A program made the translations under genes and the position numbers. Shown here piece by piece: positions 56,723-63,823 of a DNA stretch of 64,000 nt (position 1 is the first letter of the stretch; the number at the start of each line of letters is the position of its first letter). Source of the DNA: Niallia sp. Man26 (GTDB lineage Bacteria; Bacillota; Bacilli; Bacillales; Cytobacillaceae); NCBI RefSeq assembly GCF_022049065.2, contig NZ_CP095744.1, positions 124,001 through 188,000 of the forward strand. Direction: 5' to 3'. The notes under the pieces are model-generated. The model was not told where the DNA came from, did no database searches, and was given only the letters and a program-made list of their open reading frames with translations.

Positions 56723-59700
56723 TTAATCGTATCTAAATGGAGAGAAATTCGGATTCAGCGGAGCCAAATAAGGACTAGGCATATCTAAAACACGCATGAT
56801 TCCCCACACACCGAGTTCGATATCCCAGCGAATAAGACCAGATCGGTACAGATAGTCTCCTGGCAAGTTCAAATAGCCGCCAGCTCCGTATTTTAAAGCA
56901 AAATCATCTGCATGACCGACAGCTATCTGTCCTTCAATGGAAGTGATTCGTGAGTTTACATCATCATCATCATCGAGCCATTTGTGGCCATGGAAGGTAA
57001 TGGAGTGGGCCCGGGCTCTATCGGCAGGGAAGGTAAACCTTATAACAACCGGGTCACCTGCATAGGCTAAAAATAGCGGTGTTGCTGGATCTCCATGGAC
57101 AAGGGAGCTGAACACTTTTGATATATCCGGATTCTGTGCTAAGCGGTGTTTAAATCTTTCCGCCCTGTAATTAAAGGCCCGCGATCCTTGATCTTCAAAA
57201 TCCTCTAATTCAAAGTCTTCAATATCGAGTAACAATGGTTCAGGATCGATAATAAGATTGCCATCTTTATCAACAAGACGGATACCGTCATGCATTACTA
57301 CAGCAAATTCCCTATATTCACCAAAAGGGTTGGAGATGATAATCTGATCACCGGTTTTCACTATTTCTCTTGTACATGGATCAAGATAACTGGATCCTCT
57401 GAATTCTGTGATCAGCATTCCGAAGGCCCCATGGTGGCGGTGATTGCGGATATCGGCCATATCCCAGAGATTCGCTGATCCAAACGGCTGATCTAAATAC
57501 CAGCGATAGGTAATACACTCACCTGGTCCAATTGTTTGGTCATAGTTATAGCCAACTGTTGCACCGTCCGAGAATCGGACGTCATATTCAGCTAACTGTG
57601 CATGCATCGAAATGCGTCGAGACGGAGGGAAGGGAGCCTCGACTGGCACACTTGGATAGCCATGCAGTAGATCATCCTCATTATGAAACGGACCAAATAT
57701 TTGATTGTAGAGCGTCACCTCCACACATTCTCCAACATTACCACGTAATATGAGCGGTTCAGGATTTTTTTCGCCGCTTACTATCTTTGGAACATCCTCA
57801 GCAAGTGCGAATATAAGACCATGCGGATCATGATCGCCAAAGCTGTTGTAAACGATTGGCATCTGGAGTGCAACCACCTCATATTTGCGGACTGGTGCGC
57901 CAGGAGGTGCTGGGTTTCCAGGATGCAGTGCCATAGGCGGTCTGCAGCCGGTCGGAACAGGCAAGGCTTCTGTTCGTGGAGGCGGTGCAGGCTGGTCAGG
58001 CAATGGCAGCAAATGTGATACCTTCTCCTTAAATGTACGCATTAATCCCCAGTTTCCTAGCCAGACATCATCGATTGTTCCGAAATGATAGAGCATATCA
58101 AAGTCGCCTTCACCATCTATGAAAAATTCAAAGGTAAAGGACTCGGATATACCGATATGCTGCTGCTGCACTAACTCTGAATCCAAGTCACCTCTTTCAC
58201 GATGCCAGCGCTGGCGATGTAAATTGAAGCTGTGTGACTCCTCATGAGCACCTTGAATAAGCCTGATGCGGACTGGGTCGCCGTTGTACGTCTCTAAAAG
58301 CGGCGTGACTGGATCACCATGAACCCATGAACTGAAGGTATAGGCAGGATCACAGTCAGGTTCCTTTATCCGGTATTGCAGCGGCTCGTTTCGGTAGTTA
58401 ATGCCCATTACGCCAGGGTCATCTGGTGAACCAGGAAAAGGAGGCGGGTTTAAAGGCTGATTATTTGCATCAAACAGTAATGAAAAATCATGAACGAACA
58501 AATGAAACTCTCGGAAGTCAGGACTTAGCGGGTTCACAATCATTGCTTGCGTTCCTGATTCTATTTCTTCTCCAGTGTGTGGATCAAGGAAGCGGGAGAA
58601 TCTAGATTCTATATTAATTGCGGCAAATACACCATGCTGCTGATGTTCATTGGCAAATAAGTGGTCATGCCAAAAGGTTGCTTTTAATTCAACATCTGCA
58701 AACCATTGATAGGTGATTGTTTCTCCAGGCAAGATGCCTGAGTTATAATTCCAGCCAACGTTAGCACCATCTGAACAAAGCGGATCAAACTTTACGAAGT
58801 GGACATGCATGCCAGCTTCATACGTACGATTGACAAGCTGGAAGGCATTACCGCCTAATACTTCAGGAAGTTTATTTGTAAAGTGAAGCCTTAGACACTC
58901 TCCTGCATTTGCACGGATAACGAGCGGTTCCGGTGACTTTCTGCCTGCTAGAACATCTTCTTCATCTTTCGCCAAGACGTAAAGGCGTCCCTCTGGATCG
59001 TGCCAGCCTTGTTTGTTGTATACTATCGGCATTTGAATTAAAGAAATATCATACTCTCTTACCGGCGCTCCCGGGGGACATGGATTTGTAAATGCTGCTC
59101 CAGGGACTGGACGACTGTCAAAGGCATTCATCTCAAGAACGGTTGATTCTCTGTCTCCGACGAGCGGCGGTCTTGGTGCTTTACAGCCGGCAATTCCAGG
59201 AATGAAGTTCGGGTATCCTGGTTTTTCAGCTGTAGGCTCTGGTGGCAATGGCTGGGTTGGAAGCGGTTGAAGAGCAGCAATCGGCACACCATTTGGATAA
59301 CATTGGCTTCCATCTTGCAATGTATCAAAAGTCCGTTGGATACCCCACATACCTTCACCAAAATGCGGGTAGAGATGACAGTGAATAATTGCATCACCCT
59401 TTGCTCTCTGCAGGCTGCCTGCACCGTACAATGGCGAAACTGTATAATTGTTCTGTGGGGAGACTGCTTGTACATCGACAACTTCTGAATCTTGGTCGGT
59501 TGGCTCCTGCAGCCACTGATGAACATGATAGTGAAAAGTGTGTGTCTCTTTTACACCACCATGGATAAGGCGAATTTTTATTGGATCTCCAACATATGCA
59601 CGGAGAATCGGAGTCGAAGGATCACCGAATACCCATGAATCATGATGAACCTCCTCGCTTTCACACTCTGGTGCTACGACACCTTCTTGGATCAATCTTA

Positions 59701-60379
59701 ACCTGTTTCGCATTGGCTCCGATCGGTAATTGATCGGAAATGTTGACTCAGGCTGCAAGGTGTGCGGGCTGATTGGATTCTGTCCTGTTAAATCACGAAC
59801 TTCCGGTTCGTCTGCGAAAAACCAGGCAAATTCCCTGTAAGAAGGGAGCATAGCATTGTGAATATCAGCAAAAGCACCGCTGTTAATAGACAAACCAGTA
59901 ACGGGATCTGTCCAATAGGAACCTCTTGGCTGTACTAAAAGAGCTCCGTACAGGCCGTGGACATTACTCCCTAATTCACTTGATAAGGTGTTGCCCATGT
60001 CAGAGAAGAAACATATACCTTGTTCATTTGCATGCCAGCGGTAAATAATTTGTCCACAAGGAGGCACCGTAGTATCGGGATTTACCCCAACAAAGGCGCC
60101 ATCTGAAGTGAAGACACTATATTCTGCTTTTTGAATATGAAGAGATGTGCTAAAAGGAAGCTGGTTTTCGAATAAAATCTCAATATCATCACCGCGGTTT
60201 GCGCGGAGAACGAGTGGTTCAACTAGGTCAACAGGCATGAACGGGTTTGCTGCAACTTGCGCTTTCACTTTCTCTTCATTTTCTTTTAATACATACATCA
60301 TGCCATCAGGATCGTAATCTCCGAATTTATTAAAGACGATTCTGATGGGGATTGCTACTATATGAAATTTTCGCAGCAT
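56723..60379 (-). CDS. mnxG: MnxG-like multicopper Mn(II) oxidase
   Basis: A 1218-residue protein, almost exactly the length of MnxG from marine Bacillus (about 1217). It has three tandem two-cupredoxin units (about 1-390, 435-810, 850-1218), each with a FxxFGDxDPxGxxYVL-type opening, ceruloplasmin-like. Copper ligands visible: HYHVHQW (about 283-289) and HCHLYPHFGEGM (about 333-344) in unit 1, HVHF (about 525) and WHDHLFANEHQQHG (about 571) in unit 2, HGHKW in unit 3. MnxG with MnxE and MnxF oxidises Mn(II) to Mn(IV) oxide on the spore exosporium. No signal peptide is present, as in MnxG. The start is ATG 60379 behind AAAGGAGGG. Confidence 0.88.
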   Translation of the reverse strand: MLRKFHIVAIPIRIVFNKFGDYDPDGMMYVLKENEEKVKAQVAANPFMPVDLVEPLVLRANRGDDIEILFENQLPFSTSLHIQKAEYSVFTSDGAFVGVNPDTTVPPCGQIIYRWHANEQGICFFSDMGNTLSSELGSNVHGLYGALLVQPRGSYWTDPVTGLSINSGAFADIHNAMLPSYREFAWFFADEPEVRDLTGQNPISPHTLQPESTFPINYRSEPMRNRLRLIQEGVVAPECESEEVHHDSWVFGDPSTPILRAYVGDPIKIRLIHGGVKETHTFHYHVHQWLQEPTDQDSEVVDVQAVSPQNNYTVSPLYGAGSLQRAKGDAIIHCHLYPHFGEGMWGIQRTFDTLQDGSQCYPNGVPIAALQPLPTQPLPPEPTAEKPGYPNFIPGIAGCKAPRPPLVGDRESTVLEMNAFDSRPVPGAAFTNPCPPGAPVREYDISLIQMPIVYNKQGWHDPEGRLYVLAKDEEDVLAGRKSPEPLVIRANAGECLRLHFTNKLPEVLGGNAFQLVNRTYEAGMHVHFVKFDPLCSDGANVGWNYNSGILPGETITYQWFADVELKATFWHDHLFANEHQQHGVFAAINIESRFSRFLDPHTGEEIESGTQAMIVNPLSPDFREFHLFVHDFSLLFDANNQPLNPPPFPGSPDDPGVMGINYRNEPLQYRIKEPDCDPAYTFSSWVHGDPVTPLLETYNGDPVRIRLIQGAHEESHSFNLHRQRWHRERGDLDSELVQQQHIGISESFTFEFFIDGEGDFDMLYHFGTIDDVWLGNWGLMRTFKEKVSHLLPLPDQPAPPPRTEALPVPTGCRPPMALHPGNPAPPGAPVRKYEVVALQMPIVYNSFGDHDPHGLIFALAEDVPKIVSGEKNPEPLILRGNVGECVEVTLYNQIFGPFHNEDDLLHGYPSVPVEAPFPPSRRISMHAQLAEYDVRFSDGATVGYNYDQTIGPGECITYRWYLDQPFGSANLWDMADIRNHRHHGAFGMLITEFRGSSYLDPCTREIVKTGDQIIISNPFGEYREFAVVMHDGIRLVDKDGNLIIDPEPLLLDIEDFELEDFEDQGSRAFNYRAERFKHRLAQNPDISKVFSSLVHGDPATPLFLAYAGDPVVIRFTFPADRARAHSITFHGHKWLDDDDDVNSRITSIEGQIAVGHADDFALKYGAGGYLNLPGDYLYRSGLIRWDIELGVWGIMRVLDMPSPYLAPLNPNFSPFRYD

Positions 60380-60392
60380 AATTATCCCTCCT

Positions 60393-60719
60393 TTATTGCG
60401 AACCAACATTCAGCTTAGGTATTTTGTATTTACCATCTTCAATGAAGAAAACATCAATTTCGTCTAAATGGAGGCTGAAAATTTCTCCATCTAATTCAGA
60501 AATATTCGTAACTTCTACTTTAATTCTGACGAAATCAGACACAACTTCAAGAATTGTTCCAATAACCATAAACGGGTATGGTCCTAATAGGATAAATGTT
60601 CGTTTCCCTATACTTTGTCTGAACTTGTTTGTTACAACCGCTTGGCGGATAGCATTCACATCTGCTTCACCGTTAAGTCCTAATTCTTTCAACAGTTTGC
60701 TTTTATTTTTCGTAGACAT
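60393..60719 (-). CDS. mnxF: MnxF-like small subunit
   Basis: A 108-residue protein, LSm-like barrel: RTFILLGPYPFMVIGTILEVVSDFVRIKVEVTN and FSLHLDEIDVFFIEDGKYKIP, after a helical N-terminus (KLLKELGLNGEADVNAIRQAV). Size and position immediately upstream of mnxG match MnxF of the Mnx complex, where MnxE and MnxF form a hexamer that carries MnxG and binds copper. His residues are few (one). The assignment rests on size, order and fold pattern, not on an alignment. GAAAGGTGATATT precedes the start; the stop lies 13 bases before mnxG. Confidence 0.72.
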   Translation of the reverse strand: MSTKNKSKLLKELGLNGEADVNAIRQAVVTNKFRQSIGKRTFILLGPYPFMVIGTILEVVSDFVRIKVEVTNISELDGEIFSLHLDEIDVFFIEDGKYKIPKLNVGSQ

Positions 60720-60741
60720 AATATCACCTTTCTAAAGTAAG

Positions 60742-61038
60742 TTAGACTAATGGAAGACGTCGTTCTGGATCCCAAGGAGTAAACCAGGCAATTGCTTCTA
60801 ACGGAATGCTTAAAGGTGTCGGGAACCGATAGTTCGGAGCATTACTCATTTTGATGATAGCGGGATTTAACGTAAGATAACCATTTGTCACTTCACTTAC
60901 TGTTCCAGTGAAAATCGGTCTAAATGTTTGCCCAAGTATGTTCAATTGGTCTTCATCTGTCACAACTAAAATGTCTGTGCCTTCAAGACCTTTAAAAATC
61001 GAGTTTTCTGGAATTAATGGGTATTTATCTGCGTTCAT
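60742..61038 (-). CDS. mnxE: MnxE-like small subunit
   Basis: A 98-residue protein with the same barrel pattern as the next gene: DILVVTDEDQLNILGQTF, RPIFTGTVSEVTNGYLTLNP, and PLSIPLEAIAWFTPWDPERR. Order (small-small-mnxG) and length fit mnxE-mnxF-mnxG. No upstream mnxA-D genes are present here. A good sigma-K-like promoter lies 35 bases upstream and GAAGGAAGG precedes the start. As for MnxF, the name is by position and pattern. Confidence 0.7.
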   Translation of the reverse strand: MNADKYPLIPENSIFKGLEGTDILVVTDEDQLNILGQTFRPIFTGTVSEVTNGYLTLNPAIIKMSNAPNYRFPTPLSIPLEAIAWFTPWDPERRLPLV

Positions 61039-61072
61039 ACATAACCTTCCTTCTCATTATTTGTTTTAGTCG

Positions 61073-61100
61073 TATTGTATGTATGGTTGAATGACATGTT
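61073..61100 (-). promoter_or_regulatory. Sigma-K-like promoter of the mnx operon
   Basis: On the minus strand: AACA (61100-61097), 15-bp spacer, CATACAATA (61081-61073), matching mACm-N15/16-CATAnnnTA. The form and spacing are the same as at 51490-51517. The -10 ends about 35 bases before the mnxE start. Confidence 0.7.
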
Positions 61101-61130
61101 TGTGCTTTTATCTCTCTTGACAGCCAAATA

Positions 61131-61157
61131 AAAAAAACCGCAGCAATCTGCGGTTTC
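61131..61157 (-). terminator. Rho-independent terminator
   Basis: Minus strand AAACCGCAG / CTGCGGTTT with a short loop and a long T tract, ending the Cys/His-rich gene and isolating the mnx promoter. Confidence 0.9.
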
Positions 61158-61189
61158 AAAAAAAATTTGAAAACTGGTGTTTCTATCCG

Positions 61190-61396
61190 TTATTTTTTAC
61201 AGCGGCAGCAAATATTGTTTGGGAAGAAAGGGAAGTAGTTGTGGCAATTATGATGGTGATGACAAAAGTGGCAAGGGTTGCAGTGATTGATTCGGATAAA
61301 AGGCTGACAACGATTACAGCGATTGTGATAAAAAGCGTGATTGCAGCCATGATGGAAACCGTGATTACAGCAGCATCTGGAATTGGAATTACACAT
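61190..61396 (-). CDS. Cys/His-rich small protein
   Basis: A 68-residue protein in which about 17 residues are Cys and 14 are His. Examples are the CNSNSRCCCNHGFHHGCNH start and HFCHHHHNCHNYF. AAAGGTGG on the minus strand lies at the right distance from ATG 61396. The overlapping hydrophobic frame (61183-61416) is its shadow. Composition resembles Cys-rich spore coat or metal-sequestering proteins of Bacillus. Its terminator directly precedes the mnx promoter. A role in metal binding at the spore surface is inferred only. Confidence 0.68.
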   Translation of the reverse strand: MCNSNSRCCCNHGFHHGCNHAFYHNRCNRCQPFIRINHCNPCHFCHHHHNCHNYFPFFPNNICCRCKK

Positions 61397-61500
61397 TCAT
61401 TTATCCCACCTTTCAATTGTATTCTTTATATTATATTTTTTAAGAGACAAGCTGTGTTGGCGTATGAATTGAATCATAAATACAAATTAGCATAAATTGT

Positions 61501-61532
61501 AAAAAAAGGATGTGCCAATTTGGCACATCCTT
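61501..61532 (-). terminator. Rho-independent terminator
   Basis: AAGGATGTGCC / GGCACATCCTT with an AAATT-type loop and T tract on the minus strand, after the Spo0M-like gene. Confidence 0.92.
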
Positions 61533-61545
61533 AAATGGTTCCTTT

Positions 61546-61941
61546 TTATTTCCTATTATCGACTATCACTAATTCATCATGGTCCTTTCTTGACATATTT
61601 TCTGCGAAAACAAGATTAGTATGCAGTCTGTAAGAAAAGGAAGTAGCAGTTGGCTCAAGCTTGTCTGTAATGAGATAAGAAAATGGCAGTTCGATTTTTT
61701 CTTCACTGCCTATAACTCGGGACATCAAAATGGTCGTAACTTCTTCAACCGTTTCGGTTTTGCCATCCTCGAATTCCTTTACTAAGGTGCATTCTAATCG
61801 TTTAATTTTACAGCTTTTACGTCCCCCTTGAATATGGAATTGGCCTGTGACAACCTCTCCTGGAGCAGCTGATTGCTGTGATAGAGAAAGGTCAACAGTA
61901 GGGGCACCTGATTTTAGTAAATTAGTCAATAAAGTAAACAA
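61546..61941 (-). CDS. Spo0M-like arrestin-fold protein, half length
   Basis: A 131-residue protein matching the N-terminal arrestin-like sandwich of Spo0M (LLKSGAPTVDLSLSQQSAAPGEVVTGQFHIQGG; IELPFSYLITDKLEPTATSFSYRLHTNLVFAENM). Full Spo0M has about 258 residues with a second sandwich and C-terminal tail, all missing here. Sequence past the stop shows a terminator and not a decayed remainder, so this looks like a natural single-domain form. Spo0M influences sporulation and cell division in B. subtilis. No ribosome site as strong as neighbours: the start follows TGGAGGAT. Confidence 0.8.
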   Translation of the reverse strand: MFTLLTNLLKSGAPTVDLSLSQQSAAPGEVVTGQFHIQGGRKSCKIKRLECTLVKEFEDGKTETVEEVTTILMSRVIGSEEKIELPFSYLITDKLEPTATSFSYRLHTNLVFAENMSRKDHDELVIVDNRK

Positions 61942-62161
61942 ACTATAATCCTCCAGTCCTATAATTTTATAGGATATTGTTTGATTTTTTGAAATGACAT
62001 GAACAGTTGTAATGTCATAAGACGCGGTTTCGCTAGTCTTTAATGTTAATATAATAACAAAATATAAAATGATTGTCTTTGCGTTTCACTATCCAATTAT
62101 ACGTGTTCTTCTTAAATAATATAATAGAATTTTGCTGTCTTTTTTTAACTGATTGCTGGTC

Positions 62162-62287
62162 TTATTGTTTGATAATCTTTTCATCAACCCGCTTTTCAAT
62201 CTTTTCCATTAAGCTTCTATCCTTTAGAAGTTCTTCTTTATTCTTTTTAATCAGTTCAAACATATTCATTTTAACTTGTTTTTTCAT
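62162..62287 (-). CDS. FbpB-like small basic protein
   Basis: A 41-residue protein, MKKQVKMNMFELIKKNKEEL then LKDRSLMEKIEKRVDEKIIK, matching the FbpB-family pattern (FeeLvxeNKeeLLkDxxxlexIExRie). FbpB in B. subtilis is a small Fur-regulated helper of an iron-sparing RNA. Ribosome site AAGGATGAGAAC. It is the only reading frame downstream of the manganese riboswitch at 62390-62496, separated from it by two terminator hairpins. This places it under manganese control, or alternatively leaves it with its own promoter in the short A/T-rich gap. Confidence 0.75.
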   Translation of the reverse strand: MKKQVKMNMFELIKKNKEELLKDRSLMEKIEKRVDEKIIKQ

Positions 62288-62333
62288 TGTTCTCATCCTT
62301 TTTTTATTTTATTTTTTGGACATATTAAACAAA

Positions 62334-62368
62334 AAAATCCTTTACCGCTGACGGTAAAGGATTTTTGA
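62334..62368. terminator. Second terminator between Mn riboswitch and the FbpB-like gene
   Basis: AAATCCTTTACCG / CGGTAAAGGATTT is a perfect 13-bp stem with a CTGA/TCAG loop and tracts on both sides. It lies after the riboswitch terminator. Confidence 0.9.
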
Positions 62369-62371
62369 AAA

Positions 62372-62408
62372 ATAAAAGACCTTTACACGTTCACATGTAA
62401 AGGTCTTG
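62372..62408 (-). terminator. Expression-platform terminator of the Mn riboswitch
   Basis: Minus strand AAGACCTTTACA / TGTAAAGGTCTT with an 8-base loop, then TTATTTTTC. The 5' arm contains GACCTTT, which is also the 3' strand of aptamer helix P1, so aptamer and terminator are mutually exclusive. Confidence 0.92.
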
Positions 62409-62496
62409 CTAACAGCTTGTCAGCTGCCAACAAAGCCGAGAGTGCATGCACTCTGTAATGACGACTTTGCTGTAAAAGCTACTCCCCTTTAGGGAT
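62390..62496 (-). promoter_or_regulatory. yybP-ykoY manganese riboswitch
   Basis: The minus strand reads AAAGGGGAGTAGC, then CAGCAAAGTCGTCATTAC, an AGAGTGCATGCACTCT hairpin, CGGCTTTGTTGGC and GCAAGACCTTT in order. These are all conserved parts of the yybP-ykoY Mn2+ sensor. Mn2+ docks the two helical legs, stabilises P1 and prevents the following terminator, so it is an on-switch. Usual targets are Mn exporters (MntP, YkoY/YceF TerC, P-type ATPases); none is present downstream here. Confidence 0.95.
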
Positions 62497-63009
62497 ATTC
62501 GAAATGTATATATCTATCATATAAGAGAGAAGTAAATTCGTCAAATATAATTCTTTAAATTTAGAAAATAACATTTTCTTTCCTATATATATAGGAAATT
62601 AAAGTTTCCTTTTAAAATCTTAAGGTTACCGGAAACTTAATTTATTAAAGAGACGGATTATAATTATGCATTCGAAATGGTGTGGTTATTTAAATGTACA
62701 TGCTTAAGGATGAAGGGGGATGTGAATGTAGATAATTAATCTTCCAATCTACCTGTGAGTAAAAAGATTAATGGAAGATGGAAAATTCTTTTAACTTTTT
62801 TAACATTGTAAAAATGTATCGGCAAATACACCGGTAATTTTTATTTGTACATATATTGCGGTTAGTTACTTTGAAAGTTGCTAAAATTAATTCAAGATTA
62901 ATGGAATGAAAGTGATCATGAAAAAAGCTTATTGGAAAGTGATACACTTGGCAGTTCCAAAAGTTAATTATTGTTTTCGGACAATTTGTAAGGGTGCTAT
63001 AATCAAATA

Positions 63010-63178
63010 TAATTTTTTTTATGGATAAAATGCGAACGGGAGAAATCCTTCAGCACATCTTTAAAAAGTAAAAAAAGTAGGAAGGTTTTATATAGTTGCT
63101 GTGTGGGAAGTAAGATAAATAGAATATATTTTCGTATAAAAAAAGTCTAATGAGGACTACTCTCATCAGACTTTTTGC
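63010..63178 (+). ncRNA. Candidate small RNA
   Basis: An extended -10 (TGCTATAAT, hexamer at 62998-63003, weak -35) lies about 170 bases upstream of a strong terminator at 63139-63178, with no good open reading frame between them. This is the signature of an independent small transcript. There is no similarity to a known RNA family that I recognise. Confidence 0.4.
63139..63178. terminator. Bidirectional terminator
   Basis: AAAAAGTCTAATGAG / CTCATCAGACTTTTT with an 8-base loop and A/T tracts on both sides. Confidence 0.9.
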
Positions 63179-63421
63179 ATTTTTTTAGGTTCAAATAAAC
63201 TCAAAAATCGATAAAAGTTGAGTAATATTGTTGACAAAAAAATTCAAAGAGACTCTATTGACTCTAGTACCAAAAAAGGGTTGAATAGTGTTTAGACACA
63301 ACATATTGAGATATATTTATAAAAAACATCTGTATTTAGTAGCCCTTGTATGTTTTTAGGGTATAGGATAGAATATTGCTTTTGCCCCTATTCTATCAAA
63401 ATTCTTAAGGAGGGAATAATT

Positions 63422-63823
63422 TTGTTTATCGTGTTTGACAGTAAAACCGGGAATGTGCGCCGCTTTGTGCAAAAACTAGAGCTTCCAGAGCACAATTTAA
63501 TAGAACTAAAGGCTGGACTAAAAGTCTATGAACCTTTTATACTATTAACTTATACAACTGGAATGGGGCAGGTTCCTCAAACAACTTTAGACTTCCTTAA
63601 GGCAAATCACACCAATCTCTATGCAGTCGTATCGAGTGGTAATAAAAATTGGGGGCAAAACTTTGCTTTAAGTGCAAATAAGATATCAAATATGTACGGG
63701 GTACCGATTCTCCATAAGTTTGAGATGAGCGGCATGCCCGAGGATGTGGAGATAGTTAGGGAAAGGGTGCAAAATATTAGCTATGAGACACATAGAATTA
63801 AACAACGAAGTGACACAGCTTAA
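63422..63823 (+). CDS. nrdI: NrdI flavodoxin for class Ib ribonucleotide reductase
   Basis: A 133-residue NrdI. It shows VFDSKTGNVRRFVQKL (phosphate-binding loop), LTYTTGMGQVPQTTLDFL, VVSSGNKNWGQNFALSANKIS and VPILHKFEMSGMPEDVEIVRERV. NrdI reduces oxygen with FMN to activate the dimanganese cofactor of NrdF. The start is TTG 63422 behind AAGGAGGGAATAAT; the longer frame from 63350 lacks a ribosome site. nrdE overlaps its 3' end by 41 bases, as in the Bacillus nrdI-nrdE-nrdF operon. Confidence 0.95.
   Translation: MFIVFDSKTGNVRRFVQKLELPEHNLIELKAGLKVYEPFILLTYTTGMGQVPQTTLDFLKANHTNLYAVVSSGNKNWGQNFALSANKISNMYGVPILHKFEMSGMPEDVEIVRERVQNISYETHRIKQRSDTA

Larger units (their letters stand above)
62497..63421. 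other. Long intergenic region between the Mn riboswitch and nrdI
   Basis: About 925 bases without a convincing gene. Contents: an inverted repeat AAATTAAAGTTTCC / GGAAACTTAATTT (62597-62643), an ATCTTCCA / TGGAAGAT dyad (about 62738-62778), an extended -10 promoter TGCTATAAT ending at 63003, a bidirectional terminator (63139-63178), and TTGACA at about 63232 in the nrd leader. The riboswitch promoter must also lie here. Confidence 0.6.

Noticed and set aside
61183..61416. Hydrophobic 77-codon frame overlapping the Cys/His-rich gene
   Set aside because: The shifted frame reads repeated ATT/ATC from CAT/CAC/TGT codons. The ribosome site spacing favours the ATG at 61396 in the Cys/His frame.
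62890..63030. Short frame starting at the ATG near 62919
   Set aside because: No good ribosome site, 36 residues without pattern, and it overlaps the extended -10 promoter.
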